Translations under genes and position numbers: made by a program
Shown here: piece by piece, positions 63,032 to 64,000 of the stretch
How positions within the stretch are numbered: the stretch's first letter is position 1
How the letters are laid out: each line of letters starts with the position of its first letter
Notes under the pieces: model-generated
Seen by the model: the letters and a program-made list of their open reading frames with translations, nothing else
Databases searched by the model: none
Told to the model about the DNA's origin: nothing
From: an uncultured Stomatobaculum sp.
Lineage (GTDB): Bacteria; Bacillota; Clostridia; Lachnospirales; Lachnospiraceae
Reading direction: 5' to 3'
DNA: 64,000 bases
Assembly (NCBI RefSeq): GCF_937924975.1
Contig: NZ_CALEYG010000014.1
Location: 27,435-91,434, forward strand

Positions 63032-64000
<969 letters not shown>

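Overview
The window is bacterial chromosome of a member of the Lachnospiraceae (Clostridia, Firmicutes). The V3 region of the partial 16S gene at the right end is of Lachnospiraceae type. CodY, a CIRCE-controlled groESL operon, low-redundancy Firmicutes gene neighbourhoods, Rho-independent terminators and sigma-A promoters agree with this. Base composition is fairly GC-rich for the family. An oral genus such as Stomatobaculum is possible, but that is only an impression.

Layout. 1-3843: a hexapeptide-repeat acyltransferase-like protein, galT and a GrpB-family protein, interspersed with two decayed ferredoxin fragments. 3852-6471: dapA-dapB (lysine/diaminopimelate) and purC. 6483-13792: the [FeFe]-hydrogenase maturation genes (TM1266-type regulator, hydE, hydG, hydF), with a complete iron-type ABC importer between hydG and hydF. 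14058-18524: purB, purA and a flotillin. 18590-21909: an ABC-F protein diverging from rex-acpS through interlocked promoters, followed by nnrD, alr and a CorC-like protein. 25443-34681: secreted and housekeeping genes (yebC, AEC transporter, Mg P-type ATPase, NlpC/P60 hydrolase, M24 peptidase, cyclophilin). 34893-38935: a two-component system diverging from a redox operon (CXXC micropeptide, polyferredoxin membrane protein, TlpA-like lipoprotein). 39096-42647: an unknown membrane protein, SemiSWEET, a cation-efflux protein and a secreted protein. 42709-44754: groESL under a CIRCE-like operator.

44851-53295 is an AT-richer accessory sugar locus. A PocR-domain AraC regulator diverges from a class II aldolase, an L-fucose/L-arabinose-type isomerase, an FGGY kinase, a DUF4432 mutarotase-like protein, an aldo/keto reductase and a lone MglB-like sugar-binding lipoprotein. 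The parts suggest aldose to ketose to ketose-1-phosphate to DHAP plus an aldehyde that is then reduced. The binding lipoprotein appears to be a circular permutation of the galactose/glucose-binding fold: residues matching the N-terminal third of E. coli MglB lie at its C-terminus, while most of the ligand-binding residues are kept. This is the most unusual object in the window.

53416-60278 returns to core genes (rqcH, topA, codY, rpsB, tsf). 60297-61980 holds a decayed lipoprotein, a decayed MacB-type ATPase and an intact FMN-binding lipoprotein. A VTT membrane protein and an rrn promoter, leader and 16S gene (cut by the window end) close the window. No CRISPR array, tRNA, intact transposase or prophage was seen.
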